This document shows, piece after piece, positions 33,326 to 43,839 of a DNA stretch of 64,000 nt; the stretch's first letter is position 1; each line of letters starts with the position of its first letter. The notes beneath the pieces are model-generated. The model did no database searches. It was not told where the DNA came from and saw nothing but the letters and a program-made list of their open reading frames with translations. A program made the position numbers and the translations under genes. Source of the stretch: Neocallimastix lanati (nom. inval.). Its lineage: Eukaryota; Neocallimastigomycota; Neocallimastigomycetes; Neocallimastigales; Neocallimastigaceae. The stretch spans positions 556,501 to 620,500 of the forward strand of contig JACVTC010000074.1 in assembly GCA_016946835.1 (NCBI GenBank), written 5' to 3'.

Positions 33326-34237
33326 TTATAAATTTTCATTTCCACAAAGGCATGCCATAATACAAAGGTTTGAATAATCCTTCCTATCTGCTATTTTTAT
33401 ATTGGCACCATGCTCAATTAAGTATTTTGCTATTTTTTCGTTTCCTCTTGCGCATGCACAATATAATGATGTTTTATTAAAAAATTCTACTTTATTTACA
33501 TCGGCACCATGTTCAATTAAACATTTTACTACTTTTACATTTGCCATTCTGCATGCACGACATAATGGTGTATCCTTATAATTATCCTCTTTATTTACAT
33601 CGGCTCCCTTCTCAATTAAATTAAATATTTTACTAGTTTTTCATCTCCTATTCTGTAGGCACAACATAATGGTGTATCTCCAAACTTACATTTTTTTATT
33701 TATATCAGCTCCATGTTCAACTAAACATTTAATTATATTTTTTTTTCCTATGTTCGCATACACTTACAAAATAATCTTGAAAATTTTCAGTAGAATAATA
33801 TGTTGAAATTATATATTGGTCGTTAGACATTATTCTATTTAAGTTAGTGACAGAAGTTGACCTTTTATATTTGTATTGATAAAGTATCATTTTAATAAAT
33901 CCATTATCGTAAAATTTAAAATTATCAAAAATAATTCTTAATAATTGAATTTCATTATTTTTTTTATTAATTCCTTTTGTAAAGAAGAAGATATGTATAA
34001 AATATCGCTATATTTTTTTATTATAAAATATAATCTATGAGGAGTAAGAAAGCCATTTTTATAGATTTCCAAAGGGATATCAATTTTTTTTGAATAATTT
34101 TTTTTTGATATTATTTATTGAAGTTTTCAATATTTCTAAATTTCCATTATCTATATCTTTTATAAATAATTCAAATTTAAAGTTATTATTTGATTCTTTT
34201 GAATTATTATTATTTTTTTATATTGTGATGAGTACAT
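33326..34237 (-). pseudogene. Ankyrin paralogue 3, decayed
   Basis: Counterpart of the two intact paralogues, with a start at ~34237 (MYSSQYKK instead of MASSQNKK), the shared N-terminal region broken by frameshifts (near 34205 and around 33960 and 34100 in A/T runs), and only about four ankyrin repeats, truncated at 33326. One frameshift repeats AATTAAATTAAAT near 33615. The 73-codon open stretch 33326-33547 is the last surviving part. Decay mostly sits at homopolymers. Confidence 0.8.
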
Positions 34238-34480
34238 TGTTTTTAATAAATTAAATATTAAATATAAAAAAAAAATTAAAATATACTTTAAATGTTTTAT
34301 ATATTTTATATATATTTATTTAATTTTATTTAATATAGATATATTAAAATAAAAAAGTTTTAAAATTTTATTTTATAAATTTAAATATTTTTATTTAATA
34401 TATATAAAAAAAAAAAAAAAAATTATTGATTTATATATGAATTTTTTTTTATTTATTTATTATATAAAAATATCGTATGG

Positions 34481-34509
<29 letters not shown>

Positions 34510-34511
<2 letters not shown>

Positions 34512-34740
34512 TGTTATTTAAACTATTAATTTGATTGTCTATTTTTTTTTTTTTTTTTTTTTTTTTTCGGAATTAATAAAATTAAAGGTATAATCATCCT
34601 AAATTGATTATAGACTTAAAATTTTTTTAAATTTTTCCTTTTTTTTTTTTTTTTAATCATTTGAGTGACTATTTTTTATTTTTTGGAATTAATATAATTA
34701 AAGTCTAAATTATTTGTGGACCTACAATTTTTATATATCT
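34510..34740 (-). repeat. Two degenerate copies of the upstream module
   Basis: Blocks with TTTGATTGTCTATTTT and GGAATTAATAAAATTAAAG (34520-34620), and again GTGACTATTTTTTATTTTTTG with TTATTTGTGGACCTAC (34655-34730). The CCAAT core is altered in both. They stand upstream of the pseudogene, as the better copies do upstream of the intact genes. Confidence 0.55.
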
Positions 34741-34745
34741 ATTTT

Positions 34746-34754
<9 letters not shown>

Positions 34755-34779
<25 letters not shown>

Positions 34780-35742
34780 CTAGGAATAAACTTTATTTAA
34801 TAATATTTTTTTAAAAAATACATGAAATTTAAATACATGAAATTATTTTTTATATTAATATTAAAAAACTACGTTATGAGATTCGAGGACGAAAAGGCCT
34901 CTAACTCTTCCCATTCATCGAAGATAACTCCATGTGGATGAAAATTATCATTCGAATCTGTATCAGAATTTCTTCTTTGCCTTATCGTTACGACGTCGAC
35001 GCTCTTGACAACGGTAGGTCTAACACTATACAAATCGATCATGGTGTAAAAATCACCAATCACAATAGGCATAACGTTAGTAAGGAATTCCGCAAGCCCC
35101 ACAAAATATGAAATCGGGAAAGAAGACTCGTTCGAAGGTGATTGAAAAATATTATTAATATATTGCCTTCTTTCCCCCGAGCCGATCTTTAAGATTTCAA
35201 ATACTGCATTTCCGCCAAGAAGGAGACACAGCACGTAAAAATTGATATTATCATCAAAATCTTCCTCTTTATCATCAGGAATGTTCAATGATTTCTCATG
35301 AACAATTAGAGAAAAATTAATAAAAATTTCATCAACAAAGGGAATGAAATGTTGCCTAAATTCTTCAAATTTAGGACATAAAAGTATCCAGTGTGTAAAA
35401 CTAGGTATGCTGTTACTCTCACCACAACAAGGGCAGTATGTTGGGCAATTTTCTGATACTAGATTACTTTTAACATACGTTTTTACATCAAATTTGAATC
35501 CACATTTAATTCGTCCAATCCAAAAAAATCCAAGAGAAAATTGTGAATATTTAAGTGATAGACGTTGAATAAATTTTTTAAAACCAAATTTAAATTTCTT
35601 GTATTTTGTAGATCTGATCGCAGGAGTGCTTGAATAATGAATATTTTCCCAGTAAAACTTCCTTATTTCTCCAGGAAGTTTATTATTGTGCTTGTGTACT
35701 GCTAAACTCCGTGCTTTTTTCGTCCATGAATAGTGAGAAAGT
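34755..35742 (-). mobile_element. 5'-truncated LINE (non-LTR retrotransposon)
   Basis: Read on the minus strand: an open coding end, a short 3' UTR with AATAAA (34792-34797), then a poly(A) tail (the T run ending at 34776). It is flanked by a direct repeat TATCTATTTTTCTTTTTTT at about 34736-34754 and 35743-35761, a target duplication of roughly 17-19 bp. The 5' end is cut inside ORF2, as is usual for LINE copies. It landed in an ankyrin-cluster upstream module. Markedly less AT-rich than its neighbours. Confidence 0.85.
34869..35741 (-). CDS. LINE ORF2 C-terminal fragment
   Basis: About 290 codons remain open from the truncation point to the stop, without frameshift, so the insertion is young. 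The piece has the post-RT part of a LINE ORF2: SHYSWTKKARSLA, then a Cys/His cluster NCPTYCPCCGESNSIPSFTH with WILLCPKFEEFR, matching the zinc-knuckle-like CCHC end common in LINE proteins, and a C-terminal region without a known motif. RT and endonuclease domains are missing because of truncation, so it cannot move itself. There is no native start codon; only internal codons could initiate. Confidence 0.75.
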   Translation of the reverse strand, partial: LSHYSWTKKARSLAVHKHNNKLPGEIRKFYWENIHYSSTPAIRSTKYKKFKFGFKKFIQRLSLKYSQFSLGFFWIGRIKCGFKFDVKTYVKSNLVSENCPTYCPCCGESNSIPSFTHWILLCPKFEEFRQHFIPFVDEIFINFSLIVHEKSLNIPDDKEEDFDDNINFYVLCLLLGGNAVFEILKIGSGERRQYINNIFQSPSNESSFPISYFVGLAEFLTNVMPIVIGDFYTMIDLYSVRPTVVKSVDVVTIRQRRNSDTDSNDNFHPHGVIFDEWEELEAFSSSNLIT

Positions 35743-35761
35743 TATCTATTTTTCTTTTTTT

Positions 35762-35983
35762 GGTAATAAATTTAATTATCAATTAAAAATAAAAATTTAG
35801 AAATAAAAATAGAAATAAAAATAGAAATAATAATTAATAATAATAAATAATGTTACATTTATGTTAATATTTAATAATTAATTTGAATATATTTTCAATA
35901 AATATAAATAGCACATAGAAGTATATAATAGTATATATATTCATATATTAAATTGGAAGACTGATTAATAATTATAATATTAA

Positions 35984-36024
<41 letters not shown>

Positions 36025-36121
36025 GTTTAAACAATATAATATTTATTTAATTATTTATTAACAACATTAATATAATTTATTATTTATTTATTATTTATTT
36101 ATTATTTATTATTTATTATAA
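35762..36121. other. Spacer with T run
   Basis: GAAATAAAAATA-type simple repeats continuous with the ankyrin-cluster upstream module, then a 30-plus base T run (35990-36022) and TTATTTAT repeats just past the stop of the giant ankyrin gene. Confidence 0.7.
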
Positions 36122-39100
36122 TCACTTTTTAAGTGATATAATAAGATACTGTACAATTTCAAAATTTTCATAATGATAGGCGATATGAGCGGCAGATTCT
36201 CCAAATTGATTCACGATACGATAATCTGAACCATGGGCGATTAAGTATTTTACAATCGACAATGATCCGTTTCTACAGGAGGTCATTAACGGAGTGTATT
36301 TATTTCTATTGAAAATATTTACATCGGCTCCATTTTCAACTAATAATTTAACCATTTCTAAATTTCTTTTACCAACCGCTATACTAAGGGCAGTCCTTCC
36401 ATATTTATCCCTACTATTTATATTAAAGTCCTGACTATTTTTAAGCAGTTGTTGATGAAGGAATGTTCGTATCATATCCATATTTTCTTTTAGACAGGCT
36501 TCCAATAATACCTCATTTAAATTATTTTTATTATTATTTTTATTGCTAATATTTTTTTTCAAGACGGTAAATTCATTCTTTTTCTTCAAGAAATCGATGA
36601 TCGTTGAACTTACTTTTTCACCTTTTAAGTTATCTATGGAATATATTTTTGAAGGATCAAGTTCTTCTTTTAAATTGCCACCATGTTCAATTAAATATTC
36701 AGCAATTTCATAATGATGATGGTCGAAGGCCACTTGAAGGGCAGAATATGGTTTTATTTTATTCAACTTTTGAATATCACTACTCCTATTTTTAATTTTA
36801 GTAATTCCCTCCTGCTCATTATCATCATCACCACTAGTTTTACTCACCTTTCTTTCTTCTTTTGATGCCGAGGCATTAGTAGTAGCTTGTGGTTTTTTCT
36901 TTTCTTCATGATTCATGAAATATTTAACTATTTCAAAATTGTTGTTCTCACAGGCTAAGGCTACTGAATTCATTCCACGGCTATCCATCAGGTAGGCATT
37001 TGCCCCATGAGCCATAAGATAGTTCACAACATCGAGTTGATTATGAATAGAGGCGATCATTAAAGCCGTATAACCCTCAGAATTTCTTTGGTCAATGGAC
37101 ATGCCATGATGAAGTAAATAATCCATCGTTTTAAAATCAAGCCATTCTACCGTCGCCGTCTCTCTTTTCTTTAGGTAGAGTTGACATCTAGAAGAGGAGG
37201 AGGTGATCATCGCATCAAGGCCAACACCACTATCCTCACTATCCTCACCATCCTCACCACCATATTCCACTAAGCATTGGATGACCTCCAAATTTTTATT
37301 TTGAAAGGCGACTTCTAAAATCGATGAGCCCTTCGTAAATGGTTCATGAAGATTAGCATGCGATGTAATGAGCAGCGTAATAATATCCGTATTATTATGG
37401 TGGCAAGCGATCTCGAGTGGTGATTGATAAGGATAACGCGATTCTGATTTAGATTTTAGGTTGATATCGGCTCCATTTTCAATTAGCCATTGAACTAATT
37501 CATATGAATTAACTTTACAAGCCGTGTGTAATAGGAAAATATCATTTATGACTTTGTTGAGGTTTTCGATTTTACCACATAAAAATTTCACCAACTCAAC
37601 CTCTCCAATTTGAGTGAAACGTTCGATTAGGTCGATATAATCCTCTTTTGAAAATGTACTCTTATTATGGCTAAAAATATATTTCATGGTTTCTACAAAA
37701 TTTTCGTTTCTACTGTTCCTAGAAAGACCACCATCCTGACTTGAAAGGACTTGAATGATACTTCTTCCCCCCTCTAATTCCTTCTTAATATCCATGCCAT
37801 AATCAATTAGTTGCTTGACGACATCATAAAGATTATAATTGAAGGCGTATAATAAGATATGATTTCTGTAATCATCATTTTTAATAAAGAAGGTAATGTC
37901 ATGTTCAATGAGATAATTACATCTTCCCATAAATTCTTCGTAATTCTCATCGTAATGGTTACCAAAGATACTTTCACTAAATATTACATGATCCTCCCCC
38001 GTTAACTTCAACCCTTGCCTTAATAAATAGTTAAACATGGTGAGGTCTTCCTTTTCACTAAGAATTTCTTTTAAAAGTTTCGAACGAGCTTCTCTGACCT
38101 CTTCACTCTTGTAATTGATATTGACCCCATGATCAAGGAGGTACTTGATCATCCTATAGTTGTCCATTTTAATGGCATGCATCAGTTCGTCATAGTTATA
38201 GATGGATAATTTATTATAAATTAAGTAGTTACTAATGATAAAATCAAGGAGTTCATTACAGTTACTCAATATACAGTAACTCAAAGCAGATACATTTTTA
38301 TGATCAAAGCTGAAAAGATTTGCCCCACATTTCAATAAATATTCGCTAAATTTATAGTCTTTATTATGAAGAGATATCATGAAGGGGGTACTCCTTTTCC
38401 AGTCATAACAATTAATATCCGCTCCATGATTTATTAGATACTTAGAAATCTTGTATTGTCGATGATGACAAGAATAGGTCAAGGCGGTATGACCATCTTT
38501 TTTTGTTCGATGCTCAAGATCGATTCCATTTTCCAGCAATAATTCAATACTTTCAAGATTTTTATCATTCTTACAGAGTAATACGAGGGCGTTATATCCG
38601 TAATCATTACATATATGAATATTGGCCCCTTTTCCTACTAAGAACCTTATCATTTCATGATTTTCATTTTCACATGCCCATAACAATCCGGTATAGCCTT
38701 GGTAGTCCTTCTCATCGATTTTTGCCCCCGCTTCCACTAAAGATTTCACCATATTAAAATGATTGTTTTTACATGCCGTAATCATTTCCGTTTCGCCATA
38801 TTTTCCTCTGGTATCGATGCTATAATACGTCGTATGACACAATAAAAATTCAACAATCTTATCATTACTACCTTGAACAGCATAGTTTAACGCTGTTCCA
38901 TTATACTTGCTCTTAATTCGAACGTCCGCCTGATGATCCACTAAACATTTTACTATGTCATAATTTCCTCTTAGGCAAGCGTACATCAAGGCTGTCTCAT
39001 TCTTTTCATTAACCCTATTGATTTCCCTTTGTATCCATTTTTTATGGCTACTCCTAGAGTTCATTAAATATTCTACCATTTCTTCGGTGCCCATCTGACA

Positions 39101-42100
39101 GGCCAACATTAATAACGACTTCCCAAATTGATCATAGGAACGTTCAATACTTGCTCCAGATTCAATCAAATAAATAAATATTTCAGTATGTTCGTTCATA
39201 CAGGCTTTATCGAGGGCGGTAAAGCCATTCCTATTTCTTTTATTGAGATCACAGTGAATTTTAACGAAATATTTTACCATGTCGAGATAGCCATGTTCAC
39301 AGGCTACCATTAATGGTGTATCGTCCAGAGCGTCCAGAGCGTTGTGAGAGTTCATATCTACGTTGTAGCCAATTAATTGTAAAATTTCTAAATTATTATC
39401 TTCACACACTTTCATCAAGAGACGCTTTCTACGCTTACCCTTTGAGTCACCGAAACTGAAGTCGTGATCATCCTTCAAGCCATAATCCAATAGATACTTT
39501 AAAAATGGATATTGCTTCTCCTCATAGACCTCCATCAGCAAATTTTTTTCTTCTTTTACCATTTTATAGATATTGATATAATATTTTGAACTTAAATACC
39601 TCAAGAGGTCAATGTCTCTTTCTTGTATTGCCAATTTTGAAAGATGAATTAAAAATGAGCGGGTTAGGGTCTTTTTTCCTTCTTCTTTTTCAAATTCAGA
39701 AATTCGGTCATTTAAAATTGAAAATTCATTACTTTTTAAATAGTGGACGAGCATTTCAGAAGTTCCCAGGAATATTTCCATATTGGTGATGGTGTCCTTT
39801 AAATATCTTAAAATTTCCCAATGGTCGTCCAGTGAGAGGTTGTCTTGTTCCAGTAGATACTTTATAAGCTCCGTATCACTTTTTTTACGGGAGAGCATGA
39901 CAATTTTTGAGAGATGGGGTTCAATCTTTATTCCCTTACCGATAAAATACTTGATTTTCGAAAGGTTTTCTTCTTCTAAGCAGTGTTCGATTAAAATAGT
40001 ATCCTTATCATAATTTTTTTCAATTTCTATTCCTTTATCTATTAATTGAAGTAAAATTTCATATTGAAGGGGTTCATTTAATATGGATAATAACTTTTCC
40101 GTGGAAGAAGAAAAACTTTTGGTTACATCGCTTCCATGATCAATCAAATAGTTGATCTTACTTAAATTTTGGTGATAGGAAAGGAAATGAATAGGAGAAT
40201 AATTTTGGAAGGTTTCAGAGTAAATATTAAATTTAGAAATGAATGGATGACAATAATTTGGTAGATCCCGCTCAGGGTATTTTTTATTGACGTCAGCGTG
40301 ATGTTCCACTAACAAAGTGATGATATCAAAATTATTATAAATACAAGCGATCATTAGAGGTGTCAGTCCAGACTGATCTGTCCTATTGACAATATTCGGA
40401 TCATCACTGGTTTCAATGATATATTGGGCAAGTTTGATGTTATTATCAATACAGGCAATGGTTAGTTTATTATATTGATAAAAATTCAGATCGTAAACTT
40501 CATTATTTAAAGGAAATTTTAAGGATTGAACCGTACGCTTCCAAAGATCTTTTTTTATTATGGAATCATTGAAATTTTTTCCATTCATTGAATGATTATT
40601 ACTATGGTAGGAAGCATCAGTAGAATGATGGTCAATGAAATATTGTGTAAGATGATCATTATTTTTAAGAAGGGCAATCTTTAAAGGAGTCTGACCATAA
40701 TTATTTTCACAATGAATATCGGCACCGTGATCAACAAGGTACTGAACCATATCAAATCGTTCATTAAGACAGGCAAAGATTAAAGGAGTCTCATTGAACT
40801 TATTTTTGGTGTTAATCTTTGCACCATGCTCCACCAGATATTGAACAATGTCAAAGTGACCGTTTTTACAAGCCATCATTAATGCTGTATTATTTTGGTT
40901 ATCTTTTTGATTAATATTAATATTTACAAGATTTTGGACGATATCAGGATATTCCTTTTCGAAGGCATTTGCCAAAGAGGAATTTTCACAATAATTTACG
41001 TTACTACTCACTTTTTCTTCATGTTCTACCAGATACTTAACGACATCATAAAATCCTTTTTTACTAGCCATCATTAAGGGGGTAACCCCATCTTTATTTT
41101 TTACATTGATTTGGGCTCCATATTCCACAAGACGAGGCACTAAATCATGGCCACCATGTTTTATGACAGTTAAAAGCGGGGTATTTCCCGAGAAATCATG
41201 CCTAAAATTCACTTCAATGTCGGATAAATTTTCAAGAAGATATTTAGTGATTTCAAAATTTTTCATTCGACACGAAATGGAAAATGCATTTTCATAACAG
41301 AAGTGACCGGTATTAATTGTTTTGTTGTAATTATTAGCACCTTTCCTTATTAAATATTTTACCATGTCAAGATCATTGAGTTTGCATGCTTTATAAATCA
41401 ATGTTTTCCTTTTTTCGGTCATGCTATTGACACTCATTCCCTTTTCAATTAAATGTTTGGTTAAGTCTCTCTGATTATTAGAATAGAGATAGTATAATAA
41501 AGGCTTATTAAATAAAAAGAAATTATGGTGATAGCCTTTATCTTTCACGAAATACCTAATTAATTCTTGATTATCATCTTTGATATAATCATTAATTGAT
41601 TGATAGAATTCATCCTCATTCATTTCATTCGAACATTCCATTAAGTATTTAATTTTACAATAATCCTTTTTGAATTTTCTAAATAAAATATCGGGACGAT
41701 ATCCATGTTCTATGATATACTTTTTAAATACTTCATCTTGAATAAATTTAAAGTTATAATCAAAATGAATGGAAAATCGAGAGCCATGATTTATTAAATA
41801 TTTAACTGTATTTTTTAAGGAATCATCATCTCCTCTTATTCTGAATTTATCCATGACATAAGTTAAGGGTTGTCCGTCATATCCATAACAACAATAGGTG
41901 ATATGATTCATGTTTGCTCCATATTCCACTAAATATCTTATTGCCTCTTCGTTATTATCTTTACAGGCTTTAATAAAATTAATGTCAGTATAGCATTTAT
42001 GAGGATCATAATTAAAATTAAATCCTTGATCTAAAATGAAATTAGCCTCTTCATAGTCATGCTGTTGAATGCATCGATCTAGATCATTCAAACTATAGAA

Positions 42101-43024
42101 AATAACATAGTTACTGGTCTCACTTTTTAATTTTTTTAAATAGTCTTTGGAACGTTGATAAGTATTATAGGTTAAGGTATATTTATTATCAAAGATTTTA
42201 ATAGTGGTATCTAATAAATAATTTAAAGTCGTGATTTTTCCACTTTCAATTAATTCATTAAGATATTCAAAAGGAATATGAATAGTTGAATTCAACTTAT
42301 AAAAATTATGAAGAAATTCCAATTGTTTATCCGAAATTTCACTTTTATTTTTATACATTTCCAGCATTCTCATAATAAAATTTTTTTCATTATAATGATA
42401 TGAATGAGCAACATTTAAATAGTTTTCAAAATCATTTTTATACGTATTTCTATCCTGACCAAATATAATGTTATCTTCACCATCATTATTGTCATCATGA
42501 TCATGGTCAGAATAGGCAATATATAATTTTTCTAAAAAATAACTAATATTAATTTTCTTATAATAAAGAATCCTGAATATGTCCATATTTAATAATTCTT
42601 TATTATAGAGATGAATCAGCAAGCTTTCTCCTTTCTCATTACAATAATTTATGCTAGCACCATTTCGCTCAAGAAGATCAAACAGTTTCATATAATATTC
42701 ATTGAAGAATAATGAATCATTAATCTTTGAATTATTTTGAATAGCATTAATGAAAGTTAAAAATAATGGAATTTCACCTTTTTTGGTTTCGTAATTAAGA
42801 TTAAAGGAATATTTCTCACATTTATTTATAATGAATTGAATTATTTCTATTGAACTCTTAATATGAATTAGGTAAATTAATAAATCAAAGTCATCTTTAT
42901 TTACATCATTTATATTAAATATTTTCTCATTTGTATCTAAAAAATTCTTTATATAATTTAAATCATCTTTTTCTTTCTTTTCCAATAATAATTTTTTAAA
43001 TAATCCTGATATATTTTCTGTCAT
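36122..43024 (-). CDS. Giant ankyrin-repeat protein, 2300 aa
   Basis: A single uninterrupted 6.9-kb ORF, ATG at 43024 (MTENISGLFKKLL). The first ~330 residues have few clear repeats; after that, several dozen ankyrin repeats follow to the C-terminus, e.g. TALMMACKNGHFDIVQYLVE and TPLMVACEHGYLDMVKYFVK. They are much more diverse than the near-identical units of the smaller paralogues, so this is an older array. Around residue ~2050 a low-complexity polar insert rich in Lys, Ser and Asp interrupts the array. No signal peptide, TM segment, kinase or F-box is visible. Probably a long superhelical binding scaffold; the partner is unknown. It is clearly richer in G and C than the flanks and the other ankyrin genes, and the absence of any stop in 2300 codons argues for active selection. 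Confidence 0.9.
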   Translation of the reverse strand: MTENISGLFKKLLLEKKEKDDLNYIKNFLDTNEKIFNINDVNKDDFDLLIYLIHIKSSIEIIQFIINKCEKYSFNLNYETKKGEIPLFLTFINAIQNNSKINDSLFFNEYYMKLFDLLERNGASINYCNEKGESLLIHLYNKELLNMDIFRILYYKKINISYFLEKLYIAYSDHDHDDNNDGEDNIIFGQDRNTYKNDFENYLNVAHSYHYNEKNFIMRMLEMYKNKSEISDKQLEFLHNFYKLNSTIHIPFEYLNELIESGKITTLNYLLDTTIKIFDNKYTLTYNTYQRSKDYLKKLKSETSNYVIFYSLNDLDRCIQQHDYEEANFILDQGFNFNYDPHKCYTDINFIKACKDNNEEAIRYLVEYGANMNHITYCCYGYDGQPLTYVMDKFRIRGDDDSLKNTVKYLINHGSRFSIHFDYNFKFIQDEVFKKYIIEHGYRPDILFRKFKKDYCKIKYLMECSNEMNEDEFYQSINDYIKDDNQELIRYFVKDKGYHHNFFLFNKPLLYYLYSNNQRDLTKHLIEKGMSVNSMTEKRKTLIYKACKLNDLDMVKYLIRKGANNYNKTINTGHFCYENAFSISCRMKNFEITKYLLENLSDIEVNFRHDFSGNTPLLTVIKHGGHDLVPRLVEYGAQINVKNKDGVTPLMMASKKGFYDVVKYLVEHEEKVSSNVNYCENSSLANAFEKEYPDIVQNLVNININQKDNQNNTALMMACKNGHFDIVQYLVEHGAKINTKNKFNETPLIFACLNERFDMVQYLVDHGADIHCENNYGQTPLKIALLKNNDHLTQYFIDHHSTDASYHSNNHSMNGKNFNDSIIKKDLWKRTVQSLKFPLNNEVYDLNFYQYNKLTIACIDNNIKLAQYIIETSDDPNIVNRTDQSGLTPLMIACIYNNFDIITLLVEHHADVNKKYPERDLPNYCHPFISKFNIYSETFQNYSPIHFLSYHQNLSKINYLIDHGSDVTKSFSSSTEKLLSILNEPLQYEILLQLIDKGIEIEKNYDKDTILIEHCLEEENLSKIKYFIGKGIKIEPHLSKIVMLSRKKSDTELIKYLLEQDNLSLDDHWEILRYLKDTITNMEIFLGTSEMLVHYLKSNEFSILNDRISEFEKEEGKKTLTRSFLIHLSKLAIQERDIDLLRYLSSKYYINIYKMVKEEKNLLMEVYEEKQYPFLKYLLDYGLKDDHDFSFGDSKGKRRKRLLMKVCEDNNLEILQLIGYNVDMNSHNALDALDDTPLMVACEHGYLDMVKYFVKIHCDLNKRNRNGFTALDKACMNEHTEIFIYLIESGASIERSYDQFGKSLLMLACQMGTEEMVEYLMNSRSSHKKWIQREINRVNEKNETALMYACLRGNYDIVKCLVDHQADVRIKSKYNGTALNYAVQGSNDKIVEFLLCHTTYYSIDTRGKYGETEMITACKNNHFNMVKSLVEAGAKIDEKDYQGYTGLLWACENENHEMIRFLVGKGANIHICNDYGYNALVLLCKNDKNLESIELLLENGIDLEHRTKKDGHTALTYSCHHRQYKISKYLINHGADINCYDWKRSTPFMISLHNKDYKFSEYLLKCGANLFSFDHKNVSALSYCILSNCNELLDFIISNYLIYNKLSIYNYDELMHAIKMDNYRMIKYLLDHGVNINYKSEEVREARSKLLKEILSEKEDLTMFNYLLRQGLKLTGEDHVIFSESIFGNHYDENYEEFMGRCNYLIEHDITFFIKNDDYRNHILLYAFNYNLYDVVKQLIDYGMDIKKELEGGRSIIQVLSSQDGGLSRNSRNENFVETMKYIFSHNKSTFSKEDYIDLIERFTQIGEVELVKFLCGKIENLNKVINDIFLLHTACKVNSYELVQWLIENGADINLKSKSESRYPYQSPLEIACHHNNTDIITLLITSHANLHEPFTKGSSILEVAFQNKNLEVIQCLVEYGGEDGEDSEDSGVGLDAMITSSSSRCQLYLKKRETATVEWLDFKTMDYLLHHGMSIDQRNSEGYTALMIASIHNQLDVVNYLMAHGANAYLMDSRGMNSVALACENNNFEIVKYFMNHEEKKKPQATTNASASKEERKVSKTSGDDDNEQEGITKIKNRSSDIQKLNKIKPYSALQVAFDHHHYEIAEYLIEHGGNLKEELDPSKIYSIDNLKGEKVSSTIIDFLKKKNEFTVLKKNISNKNNNKNNLNEVLLEACLKENMDMIRTFLHQQLLKNSQDFNINSRDKYGRTALSIAVGKRNLEMVKLLVENGADVNIFNRNKYTPLMTSCRNGSLSIVKYLIAHGSDYRIVNQFGESAAHIAYHYENFEIVQYLIISLKK

Positions 43025-43807
43025 AATAAAAATAAAATTAAAATTAAAATTGAAATTAAAATTAAAATTTAAATTAAAATTAAAATATTAATAATAATAA
43101 ATATATATAATAATATTAATAAATATATATAATAATAATTATATATATAAACTATATATATAAACTAAATTATTTATATATATATATATATTTTTTTATA
43201 AAATATTTTATATAAATTTAAAAAAAAAAAAAATCATTTAATTTATATATTTATATTTATTTATATCTTTTACTTATACACACACGCACAGCCATAAATT
43301 TATTTAATGAATTTTATTTATTTATTATTTATAATCTATTATTTATTTATTTATTTAATATTTATTCATTAACTTTTAGAAATGTGGCTTAGTAAATTTC
43401 ATAAAAATAGAAAATAAATTTAATTATTTTTTTTAATTATTGTGTAAAGTTAAAAAAAAAAAAAAATTAATTAAAGAATTTATTTTCTTATTTTCTTATT
43501 TTAATTATTTATTTTAATTAAAAATATGTAAAAATAAAATAAAAAATAAAAAATAAAAAATAAAAAATATGTAAAAATAAAATAAAAAATAAAAAATTAT
43601 TATTATTATTTTAATAAATTATTACTGATCAATTTAATATAATTAAATATTTTTATTTTTTTTATTTTCTGTTAATCGATTATTAAATTAAATTAAATTA
43701 AATTAAATTATTTTTGATGAAATTAAATCTACATTTAATTTAAAGGATCTGCTAAAAAAATAATAAAAAATTTAAAAATTAAAATTTAAAATTGAATTCT
43801 TTTTCTA

Positions 43808-43839
<32 letters not shown>

